Part shown: piece after piece, positions 24,384 to 35,052 of the stretch
Position numbering within the stretch: the first letter of the stretch is position 1
Layout of the letters: each line of letters opens with the position of its first letter
Assembly: GCA_003956705.1 (NCBI GenBank)
Contig: QZCP01000376.1
Span: forward strand, 1-43,188
Direction: 5' to 3'
Origin: Brevipalpus yothersi
Taxonomy: Eukaryota; Arthropoda; Arachnida; Trombidiformes; Tenuipalpidae
DNA length: 43,188 nucleotides
Position numbers and translations under genes: made by a program
The notes under the pieces: generated by a model
The model's input: only the letters and a program-made list of their open reading frames with translations
What the model was told of the DNA's origin: nothing
The model's database searches: none

Positions 24384-25529
24384 ATCCTCTCTATATTATA
24401 GCTCTATTTCGCTACTTCAACATGTGTACGATAATCTTCACTCAATACTCGAATCTTCATTTTTTCTTTCTTGATACAAATGCATTCTATTTGAAATGAG
24501 TTGAAAAAAATCCTCTCAGATAATTATCTGGGAGATAATTCTGGTATCGGATTGAAGTGAACCGCTTCATGATGAATACTTTCTCCATTGCTGAGTGACA
24601 ATCACTCAGCGAGCATTCCGCAACTGGTAAATCAATCTGAATGCCAATGCTGAATGACCGTAACAGAATATTTATAGATACTGTGTTTTTTTCTTTTCAT
24701 TTTGTTTCACTCACTCTCTCTTTCTATCCATCTCTCTCAATTCCCAAATTCTTCACATAGCTTTCTTCCCCCCCCCCTCTCTCTCTTCTTTTCTCTTTCA
24801 TACACCAATGTACCAATTCGAATCTTTTTACGCTATTTGCTCCATTATTTGAACTATTTACTCCATTTTTTTCATCTCTCATGAGTATCATCGTCTTTGA
24901 GCATCCATCCATACAATACAATCATAAGGACATGTGTGTAATAACTTTCATTCCATCTATCTGTCTTCTTTCTCTCTCTACCTCTCTCTTTCGCTTTCAA
25001 AAGATTCGATTGTGGAATGGGTGAAGGAATAGTTCGTAGTTCAAGCCCTGTTGTGCTCAATTCTTGGAATAAATTGACAGTGGTTCGTGACGGATGGTCC
25101 GCATGGCTACAACTCAACTCAAAAGAAAGAGTATACGGCCAATCACAGGGTCTATTCACTCATATCACCTTCAAATTGGAATTATTCCTCGGTGGATCAC
25201 CCAACATGAGCCTTACAGCTAGACGAGCTAGTTCTCGCCTAGGTTTCGTTGGTTGTGTTCGAGAATTGACAATAAATGGCCATTCATACGATTTCAGATC
25301 AGATAGCCATGGTGATGCTATAGATGGTATAGATATTGGTGAGTAATCCTCATTTACTGTATCATTTTTCACTTGATCTATAGGGAAAGAAGAAAAGAAT
25401 TTTGAGCTCGAAATTTGTCACCAAAATCTTAGCATGCTTTTTATCTTTCTAGAATTTTCATAGTAGCAACTTCAATATTCTACCGAATCTTTTTCTCTAT
25501 TCAAATAGACAAAAATGTGCTTATTCCCT

Positions 25530-25587
<58 letters not shown>

Positions 25588-27208
25588 TGCAAAGTATCAA
25601 TCTTTTCTAGGCAAAGCTAAATTAGCTTCATTTCTCAACCTTTTTCCGAAGCTCACTCACTTCCTCTCTTTGTATTCTTTCATGACTCGAAAATAAGCCC
25701 TAGACTGTGACTTGCAAGTGGAAGCCTCTTGAGCTTTTCAATAGCACAGCGGTATAGTTTCTATCCCCATGAAAAGACATGCATTATAATGATGACTGGA
25801 AGCCAATGTCGATGGATCTTGATTACTTGACACCTTTCACATTCTATTAAGTAGATCAGACACTTTCCACGATAAAAGAGAAGAGAGAGAGGGAAAAAAG
25901 ATACAAAAATAATTAGCATTCAAGACTGTGTGACAGAGGAGAAGAGAGAGAGACAAAAAAATGATGCTCATTTGGCCCTAGAGCATTTTTCGGCTTGTTT
26001 TCATTCGTACATATATATCTGATAATTCAGCCTGGAGCATTCTCGTTCTACATCATAGTTGTCACTTAGAACTTGATGATTATTTTGGCACTAAAATTCT
26101 CTGTACATATTTGCACAGATTGGAAGAATTTTTCCTTTTCCAAATGTGCTTATTATGATTGGAAAGAACTAAAAAAACAAGACTGAACACGAAATAAATG
26201 AACGTGGCCACAAATCAGATTTGTGGTCCAAACTTTCAGACTTCATTTCGAATCGTCAACAGAACCATTTCAAACTCTTTCTATCTTCTTCCAACAAAAA
26301 CGTCTATGAATGAGTATTTGGTGACAGTGATGAATGGTAACATTCTTCTATCCATAGAGCACAGTGAGTGAGAGAGAAGAACTTTGACCATAGAGTGTAG
26401 CTAGTACAGTGTATTTTGCTTTTGCATTACAAAAGCATCTATACAAGAGAATAGCTTTTCGGTCGATGTTCTCGGCTACAAATTTTGTGACTCTCATTCA
26501 ATTCAATGGAATAGGTCTTCTGGTCCAATGAAGTTTGCCTCTATCTTTCTCTCTCTCTTCTTGATTTTCCCTGTTTTAATTGTCACCTCAAGAATCAAGT
26601 GTACAGTCAATACACAATACAAAATCGAATCTAATGCTATTTATTTGCTCTTGTGGAACATAGTCAAATGTTGCATCACTCTTCTCTCTTCCTTTGGATT
26701 CCTCTCTTCCATGATGATCATTAGCAAACTAGATACAGATAACTTTCGATTGTATTCTAAAAATTCATTGCATGATTTCCTTTTTTTCGTGCGTATTTGT
26801 GCTTGCTTGTAACAGTTTCCATCTTCTATTCCTTGACACTCTCTCTTCACCATGCGTGGTAAAAGCATATCGAAGGCTTGTGGCTATACATGTTATGGTG
26901 GTTGTGATATGTGGCATTAGAATATCGCTGATACAGGAATTGAATATAATCTTCACCAGCCCATGCTTGAGCTATTCTCATCTTTTGCAATGTATATTTG
27001 TGTGTGTGTGTGTACTCATTAACATGGTATCTGATGAATGAACGAATTGCGTGAGTATAAATGTTGATGATAGAAGCTACGAAAAATAAGCACAAGACTG
27101 AGCAACGATGCAATCTTTTCGGCTAGAAACGTCACAGGATGAAGAAAATGTTCAAGAAGAAAAATAGGTTGGTTATTGAATGAGAATCATGGCATGAACA
27201 GAGAGAAA

Positions 27209-27289
<81 letters not shown>

Positions 27290-27861
27290 GATCGAAGTGG
27301 AGAAGAGTGTGCATGAATATTCATTTTATGAGCTTTTTTAATGAGACTTGTGATGGTACAGAGAAGAGATGATGGTAATTCAATAAGCGAAATTCTGTTT
27401 GTACATATACTTTCATCAGTTAAGATGGAAAGAAGATGAAGAGACAGGCAGACAGAGAGGAGAGAGATAAATTTTCCATCATCATCATGATGCTCCCAAA
27501 GATGAGGTCAAAATAGAAGGGATGGGAAGAGATTTTCTCTCTTCCTCTCTTTCTCTTTCTCGGACAATAACTCGAAATGTTTTCAACTCTTCCCTCTAAA
27601 TTTTTCGATGATCCTTACTGGAATCACATGATGAAGATGAAGTTTATCGTTGTATCATCAATTGTGGGGAGATGAGAAAGAGAGCGAGAGAGAGAGAAAA
27701 GTGGTTCGGATTCATCTTCTCTCTCCAATGTTCATGGGAGCAGAATGTAGGTGGGCTGAGGAAAAGAGAATAATTCAAAGTAGTGGTGGAGGTGGGAGGA
27801 GATGATGGTTTAAGGTTGGAAGGGATGTCGAGAGTGAAAACGGGAATAAATGGAAGTGAGC

Positions 27862-27915
<54 letters not shown>

Positions 27916-28087
27916 ACAAGAAGAAGAAAATAGTGGTGAAAAAGAAAGAAAAAGAGGGAGAGGACCTCCAAGAAGAGAGAGAAAAGATATACATCGATTC
28001 TCAATCGATTGAAGTGAAACTCAGATAAAAGAAGGGGCATGTAGAAAGTAGAATTCATGTCTTCAATGATCTTCTTCTATCATTTTG

Positions 28088-28145
<58 letters not shown>

Positions 28146-29585
28146 TGTACTCTCTCGTATTTTCTCTGTGCTTTTTGAGCTGGGTCCATCGTTTCATATA
28201 TATAAGAAAGAATCGGAATGAGCCATTTGAGCAGTTTTTATTGTCTGGACGCACACAAAAATACACACATACTGGATGAACGCCAATGCTTGGTAGATTG
28301 GAAGAGAGCAGAAAATCATGGATATATTCTGGACTGGGACAGTGAAAGAGAGGAAGAGAAACGAAGAAATGAAGTGAGATCCTCGATCCGGGATTTGTCT
28401 TTTCTTTGAGATGTAGATTTTATGTGTGTCCATGGGTGTATGTTGGATATATATTGGAGATGAAGAGAGAAGTTGGTCGAGTGAAAAGAGGAAAAGATGG
28501 AAGAAAATGGCTAGTCAAGAGGCATCTCGAGGAATCGAAATGATAATACCATGGATGATACTTGGGAATGCTGGTGTAGAATGGATGATGATGGTGAGAG
28601 AGGAGAGAAAGAATGAAAAGAGAGAGTAGAAAAGTGAGGGAATTGGATTGAATAAACTGCAGCTTCTATTTGTGGTGGGAAGTAATAGAATCGATGATTC
28701 TAACTTGCCTTTATTACATTAAAATGCAATGCCTGTGATCATCATCATTGATAGCGTGTGAGCTTTTCCAGAATGATGCCTTGCTTTCTCCATCCCCATG
28801 TGGGAATGGATTTCTCCTATCGATTGCCGTCATATACATACATCGGTATCTATGTGTGTGTATATATTTTCAGTCACCCCAAAGAACAGAACGGAACTGG
28901 TAAGAGTGAGAGTAAGATATAATAAGGAAGAATTGAGCAGATTTTGGGTGAGGAATACAAAAGTGAGAGAACCGAATGATAATGACAAGATGGACTGATA
29001 TTTATATACGTATTCGTTTGAGATCGAATGAGAAAAACAGAATAATCAAATGTCCATTGATATATATCTGAAAGTACAATTCTTTCATTCTTCACCCACA
29101 CACACACAATCTAACCAGCATTCGGAAGTCTGTATACCCTCTCATTCTCTCCTCCAGAATATTGACCAAAGGGAAATAATTAGATTTTGTCGCTCCAAGG
29201 CAAAGAAGCTATCACTTCCACCATTATGACCTGTGTGCCTTTCAAGCCATCAAATGAATCGTGGTGCATATCAAATGAGCCTTAAGCTAATATGTCGGCC
29301 CTGTTAATCAGAGAATCATTCTGTTTCATTCTGTTGAAATGGACTATGTGTGTTAGCTGTGTTGGCATAAATGAAGAAAGAAAGAAAGAAAGGAAGAGAA
29401 AGAGAATGGAAATATTCCTTCGATTGTTCTCTCTCCTTTAAGAGAATTCGCTACTCTGATATATATTCCATAGTAATTGTTATTGCTAGACACACAGAAG
29501 TGGTAAGAGCGATCGGTTATTCGTTAACCAAAGAGAGAGGTTTTGTCTTGGAATGTGTCTTGTAAATAGCTGACATTCATGCTGA

Positions 29586-29643
<58 letters not shown>

Positions 29644-32439
29644 AATCATTTAAGCATCAGTCAACAAACAGTTTTTCCACTTCTATCCACAACTATTTCG
29701 ACTCATTTTCTCGACATCAAGCAAAATAAGCAGCAAATTATGAGCTCTCTTTTCCTCTATTTCAACATACTCTCAGATGATTATGAGATTCCTCTGAATT
29801 TGTATTCCCTACGATGTATTGCTCCTCATCTTAACATGAGACCAAATTGCTTCTCATTAAGCCACTGAAGCGATAATCTAGTGGAGGTTCCCGGTGGACT
29901 TTATCCAAAACTCAAACTGAATTCTATTCTTTTATCTTATTCTCTCTCTCTCTTTTCTATTCTCTTCCTCAGACGAATGTAATGCTGGCGTTTGCAGCAA
30001 TACTTATTGTATGAACGGAGGCCAATGTGTGGCTACCTCACCAGATAAAGGAATATGCTTGTGTCCACTAGGATTTGCTGGAAATAACTGTGAATCAAGT
30101 AAGTTTTTTTCACTCGAAAAAAGAGGAAAAAAAATCTTCTTCCTTTTTTCAAATCTTCCCTCATTGATCTGGTCACTATTTGACCGAATGTTTCTGATGG
30201 GAAAGAATACGTGAAGTCTTCCAAGATCATTAGTTGTACATGACTTTCCATTCCTTTTCATTTGTGACTATTTCTGTGTATGTCCTCCTTTTTCACTATA
30301 AACGTTAACTATTGATTCTGACTGTGTACTTTTTTTCGTTTCTCTTTCTCTCTTCCTTCCAAAACAGAATCCCAATTCATTGTACCTTCATTCAATGGCT
30401 CTTCATATCTTCAATTCACCGGCTTGAGGGGCTCTTCACTATCATTCTTGGAAATAGAAATGATTTTTAGACCAACCGAATCGAATGGATTACTTTTATA
30501 TAATGGTAATCGAATGAATGGTGGAGATGATTTTGTATCTCTTAATTTAGTTGATGGTTACGTTGAGTTCAGGTTTGATCTCGGCTCTGGTCCGGCAATA
30601 ATTAGGTAAGTATACAGGAAAATTCATACTTATGCTCATGATCATGAAGATAATACATGAATCTAGGAAAGAATAGAGAGAGAGAGAGAGAGAGAAGCAA
30701 GTAAAAGAATAATAGATTGAGAAAGAATGTTATCGAATGAACGGTAGAGCGTTGCAAAGTAACAGTAACAGTAGCTGAATATAAGAGTAGATTGAGCTAC
30801 TTCGATCAGAGAATGTAGAGAGAGAAAGAAAATGAATGATGCTGATTTTGATGGTGATAAACAAAAGTTTTATTTATTTTATATACACATCATCAAGATG
30901 TGAGAGAAAGACAGTGCAAAAGAAAGTGAGTTATCTCTGACAGGACAGAAAACACATCGTATGATGATGGCGGCTCACATTTACAGATAGACTGTAATGG
31001 TAAACCTTTTTTCGGATAGGAAACAACAACCAAAACTAACCCAGCATGATCAGAGTGTGGAATGATATTGGAAAGAAAGCCATACAGTCAATTTACACCG
31101 AAAACTATCGATTAGACTGGGTTGCTCAATCGATTTGTTTCCGATCGATTCTCTATTGACTTATGCATTTCTTGCTAGCATTTCTAGTGACTAAGGAGAG
31201 AAAGCTGACTTGGTGTGTAGTGAAGTTGTTGCCTCGAGTGATTGACTTTGACTTTTATTCGAAAGCACATTCTTCAGGTATTCTAGATTTTTTTTGCATA
31301 AAAAATGTTGTAAGGATAAAAGAAAGTGGAAAAGAAAGAGAAGGATTGAAATCTAACAAGACACACACAAAGTATTTCCACCTCAGGCTTGATGGATGGT
31401 AAAGTATTTGGGAAAAGATTATCGGCAAGTTCAAGTGTGAATGAACAGAAGAGTTCCATGTGTATGGAACAGATCAGTGCTATGCAGCTAAAATGCTAAC
31501 AGCTAAAAAGTAGTAACTCTTATTAGCATGATAAGCTTTTCAAGCTTGTTTGCCAATTTTTCGGAAGATTGTTCAGAATTTTTGTTGCTCTGTTTTCATG
31601 GAAACTTTGTCTTCCTCTGTATCGAGGAGCTTTTGAGATTTCCGTTTCACGATAAATAACAAACTGAATTGTTACCGGATCTATACTATATTATGTTTTT
31701 TCTCTTCGCTCTTATACCACTTTTTAGGAGCCGAAAGCCGGTAGAACTTAATCAATGGCACAGTTTAATTGCAACTCGCACCGGAACACAGGGCTCATTG
31801 AGAGTGGATGATGAGGCCAATGTAATCGGTAACTCGGTGGACGGTTTCACTCAATTAAGCTTAGCTCTCAATTTATTCATCGGTGGAGTTACCGATTCGA
31901 AAGATGTATCAACCAAAGCCAATGCAAAGTATTCTTTCTCTGGTTGTATTAAAAAAGTGATGATCAATGGACGATCTCTAGGATTTCATGAAGCACTTTC
32001 CGGAGTCAATGTGGTCGATTGTTATGCTTCTAGGCGATCCTGTGAGAATATGGATCCAAACTCTTCCGATATTAGTATCAAAAATTTGTGTCAATCTCAA
32101 TCATCTTCACAACAACAAGTCTCCCAGCCTGATCTTAGTCAAGAGGAAGAGGATTCTGATGACATCGATGATGAATATGAAGATGAGGGTGATAATGATG
32201 ATGATGATCGTGGTGATCGTGATGACAGTAACAATTTTTCGATTGATCAGCAGTCCTCAACACTGAGACGTGATTCTAATCGATTGGGTAATGAAATCAA
32301 AGAGACGAACAAACATCAGTATCGTTTTGGCAAATATTCTCATAATGATCGAGAAGATGGAAAAGTAAATCGAGACACTTCAACCAAGAGGAATAGAAAT
32401 GATGAAGAGAATACAATTCAAACATACAAAGAAGAATGA
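19895..32439 (+). CDS. Secreted EGF / laminin-G protein (pikachurin/agrin-like)
   Basis: Six exons, 19895-20594, 21650-21851, 25004-25338, 29973-30098, 30368-30605 and 31728-32439, join with consistent phases (1, 2, 1, 1, 2) to 770 residues. Order: signal peptide at about 8-28; EGF-like domain Cys43-Cys78 (GECQSNGPCQHLC, CACKPGYTLSHNGYAC); a Ser/Asn-rich linker with many possible O-glycan sites; EGF Cys196-Cys231 (CEAGGICV, CKCPLGRGGFFC); laminin G 1 about 234-412; EGF exon 413-454 (TYCMNGGQC, CLCPLGFAGNNC); laminin G 2 about 455-632, with its terminal disulfide Cys607-Cys632; then an acidic, disordered tail. EGF-LamG-EGF-LamG resembles the C-terminal halves of pikachurin, agrin and perlecan, which bind alpha-dystroglycan or other matrix receptors at synapses and basement membranes. 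No FN3, Kazal or third LamG domain is present, so orthology is open. Introns are long (up to 4.6 kb) and packed with GA/CT tracts. Confidence 0.87.
20595..21649 (+). other. Intron 1 of the EGF/LamG gene
   Basis: Donor gtgagt at 20595, acceptor ttatcttag ending at 21649, phase 1. No embedded exon was seen; a CTTT-rich polypyrimidine stretch lies at about 21540-21610. Confidence 0.8.
23512..23588. repeat. (GA)n microsatellite
   Basis: About 77 bases of pure or nearly pure GA, among the longest tracts in the window. Confidence 0.95.
24306..24378. repeat. (CT)n microsatellite
   Basis: About 73 bases of CT, opposite in orientation to the GA tract some 720 bases upstream in the same intron. Confidence 0.95.
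24518..24610. repeat. Two intronic palindromes
   Basis: AGATAATTATCT (24518-24529) is a perfect 12-base palindrome. GCTGAGTGA (24590-24598), spacer CAA, TCACTCAGC (24602-24610) is a perfect 9-base inverted repeat able to form a tight hairpin. A related half-site GCTGAATGA occurs near 24649. Confidence 0.7.
25535..25586. repeat. (CT)n microsatellite
   Basis: About 52 bases of CT, starting about 200 bases after the donor of the largest intron. Confidence 0.95.
27211..27286. repeat. (GA)n microsatellite
   Basis: About 76 bases of GA within the largest intron. Confidence 0.95.
27865..27912. repeat. (GA)n microsatellite
   Basis: About 48 bases of GA; a CT tract of similar length follows about 180 bases later, forming an inverted pair. 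Confidence 0.95.
28093..28142. repeat. (CT)n microsatellite
   Basis: About 50 bases of CT, reverse-complementary to the preceding GA tract. Confidence 0.95.
29589..29640. repeat. (CT)n microsatellite
   Basis: About 52 bases of CT, roughly 330 bases before the EGF exon. Confidence 0.95.
30606..31727 (+). other. Intron 5 of the EGF/LamG gene, inside LamG 2
   Basis: Donor gtaagt, acceptor cactttttag, phase 2. A short GA run lies at 30677-30695; no coding content is seen. Confidence 0.8.
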
Positions 32440-32947
32440 AAATGACTCTCAATTCATTCTCTTTGGTATATGATTGTTGAAATTTTTCTTCACCATCTTT
32501 TCTTCTATTCTTTTTTGAAAAGAATCCGTCAAATGTGTATCAATTTGGTGTGATGTGCCCAATATTCAAGCTCCATATTGCCTTTCAGCGTGATCAATTA
32601 CCACCATCACAACTACTACAACTTTTACCATTTGCACTGTATGATCAGTACTCAATTGAAATCCGATTTTTCAAACATAAACTCTTGAATGACTCTCTGA
32701 TAAACCTTCTCATCAGAATTCAACAATGGCTGCAATACAATAACCTTAAGCACCAATGATCCATCAATACATGGAATTTCATCTGATATGTAGGTGAAGA
32801 GATTCTTCTTCATGAGAATGATATATTAATACATCCTTCAGTCTTACTTTCTTCCTGATGAATCTAATGTATAATCAACAGGCAATCACGAGCGTGCTCT
32901 TCGTTTTTACACTTAATAATTTTTACCAACACACTAGTCTGTCAAAA

Positions 32948-32953
32948 AATAAA
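32948..32953 (+). terminator. Candidate polyadenylation signal of the EGF/LamG gene
   Basis: The first canonical AATAAA lies 509 bases past the stop; a second lies at 33293-33298. The open frame at 32535-32759 would then sit in the 3' UTR. Confidence 0.4.
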
Positions 32954-35052
32954 GGGAAAAAGGAGAAAGTTTGACCTAAAAACGGCCTATAATATTCGAC
33001 CTTGCTCCGGAATCATGATACAGCTTTGAGATTTGGAAATCTGAGAATAACGGGATTTCAATTAATTTTACTTCAAAAATGAGTTGAGTTAGGGAGCTCA
33101 ACTCTAATGGTCTCTTTTTATCTCTCAACTTACAAGCTGATGAGGTTCTTATCTTCCTGAATAGATAACAACAGAGGTCTAGGAATACACACACGTTATG
33201 AAGAAGATTCATCCTGTTCGAAGAATGTTGAAAATGTGTGAAAGGCTCCACTCAAAGGCAAGGCATTTTGTTACCTATGTGATATAGAGTGAAATAAAGC
33301 TAAATCAAGTGATTTTAGAATATTTGGGCTCCAATCGAAATCAGAGAATGATCAGTTTCAAGAAGATCACCTGAGAAGAAAGAAAAAAATCTGGGAAGAA
33401 TATTCTAAACATGTTGACAAAGATGAAAGAGATATCATCTGATATTTGTATATTTCGGTTTGATTGATCTCTTTGATTACAAATCAAGCGTAAATCTGGG
33501 TTTTTATCCTGAGGAAGCATAATTTGCTGGATATTTCACTTTAAAATTCATCTGAGTCATCTCACCAGTTCGAGATTCTTGAAAAGTATTGAATCTTCAA
33601 TAAAATGCCTCAATGCAAACTCCATCCTCTTGAAAATTTCAGATATCTCTCAAGATACCTCATCCAGAGCTTATCTTTTCCAGTTCCTCTCTTTGACCAT
33701 ATTCTAACTCGATCAAAGATTCAACTTATCTGAACCATGATCTGGATATGTGTTCCAAACGATACCATAAGACACCTATGCAAGCCATTTCAGGCCTTTT
33801 TCCAATCTTGACACAATGTTCAGTTTCCTCATCTTTGCTGACCTTACTTCAAAGATTCACTCGAAAGAACGCTCAGCCACGCAAAAGATGCTAAAGACGT
33901 TCGAAAATCATCACAATTGTCAAACTGATAAAAACTAATGTCTTGTACAAAATCTTGGTGCTGCTCAATACAGTATGGTTTTTAATAGACAGCAAGAGCT
34001 TAATCAAGGTAAGATTTAATTACCCAGTAAATCAATGAAGAGCTCTGAGTAATATTTCAAATTTTTTCTCATCAGGTATCATGATTCTAAATTTCACACA
34101 CACACAACCAAAGATTTCTTATGAAAATTGTACTAAACACTCAATCATATCATGCATTTGTATATCCAAGAGAAACGGAAAAAATTTTTATTTTGAAAAA
34201 AATTCCATCATCCAGAAATAGACGCTTCTAATTCTTGTGCTAATAAAATGAAAACAATGTGAAAAAAATTTGTACTCTCTTCTCTACTTCTCAGTCCTCC
34301 AAACTAGCGAATCTGATTGTTTTGCTTGTGTCAAAAACCTTGGTAACTGTGGCTGGGATTGTCTTGGTTTCTTTTTCGATGGAGGATCAATAACAGATCA
34401 ATGGTCAATCTCGAGGTGTACTATCATGACAGTTCGCAACATAAATCTTTTTCGCACCACTGTACAGGCTAATGAGGAAAGATTTTTGTTTGAATATTCT
34501 ATGGAACCTGGCACAAGGTTACCTATTGAATATTATCTCTATTATATAATGATGAAATTTCTTTGACCCATGAAACTTTCCTGTTTTGTGATCAAATATT
34601 CCTTTCAACATTATCATAGAGATATTTACCAAAAAGGTTCACAATCTTAATTGTATACCATGTATCTGAATTTTCAATTTTTCGAAAGTGGAAATTCTCT
34701 ATCTTTCTTTCAGTACCTCCTCCCTCTTCTAGAAAGATTTAGGGGTTCAAAAAAAACTGAATATGGATAAAGTACAATATGTTTACTAAATTATCATTAA
34801 ATTTCGTAAATTATTTCTTTCTTCGATTCAAATTGATCATTAGTTTATGTATCAAGGGCTAAGATGATAGCGAATTCATGGAGAAGATATATCGGACTAT
34901 AGTAGACAAGAGAATATTCAATGCGTATAAAATTGCAGCTCTTCGAATTTCTAAGATTACAACACTACCCAAAGGCACTTTTATATTATCGATAGTCTAT
35001 GGATAAAAGGTTAATATACTCTCCATCCCTATCATATTGGAATTCTGTTTGT
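32954..35052. other. Tail-to-tail spacer before the coiled-coil gene
   Basis: The stretch is mostly AT-rich sequence with no supported gene. The one frame of note is at about 34294-34530 (+): a preceding ttctcag and a Cys-rich reading, discussed as a weak lead under findings. Confidence 0.45.

Larger units (their letters stand above)
21852..25003 (+). other. Intron 2 of the EGF/LamG gene, inside LamG 1
   Basis: Donor gtaaga, acceptor tttcaaaag, phase 2. The 3.15 kb intron carries GA (22587-22608, 23512-23588) and CT (24306-24378) tracts and a paired palindrome region at 24518-24610. Frames inside it (such as 22079-22456) show no domain or usable splice sites. Confidence 0.8.
25339..29972 (+). 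other. Intron 3 of the EGF/LamG gene
   Basis: Donor gtgagt, acceptor cttcctcag, phase 1. At 4.6 kb this is the largest intron. It contains tracts CT 25535-25586, GA 27211-27286, GA 27865-27912, CT 28093-28142 and CT 29589-29640. No exon or nested gene is supported; the frames at 26528-26812 and 28194-28629 have no homology signal I can see. Confidence 0.75.

Noticed and set aside
24247..24499. Overlapping Ser-Leu-rich frames in an intron
   Set aside because: Pure CT repeat translation inside intron 2 of the EGF/LamG gene.
27783..28028. Charged plus frame rich in Arg, Glu and Lys
   Set aside because: GA-tract reading in the largest intron; the charged composition comes from purine-rich DNA, not from a protein-like pattern.
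32535..32759. 74-residue frame after the EGF/LamG stop
   Set aside because: Lies before the first AATAAA and is best read as 3' UTR; there is no acceptor in a compatible phase with skipping of the stop.
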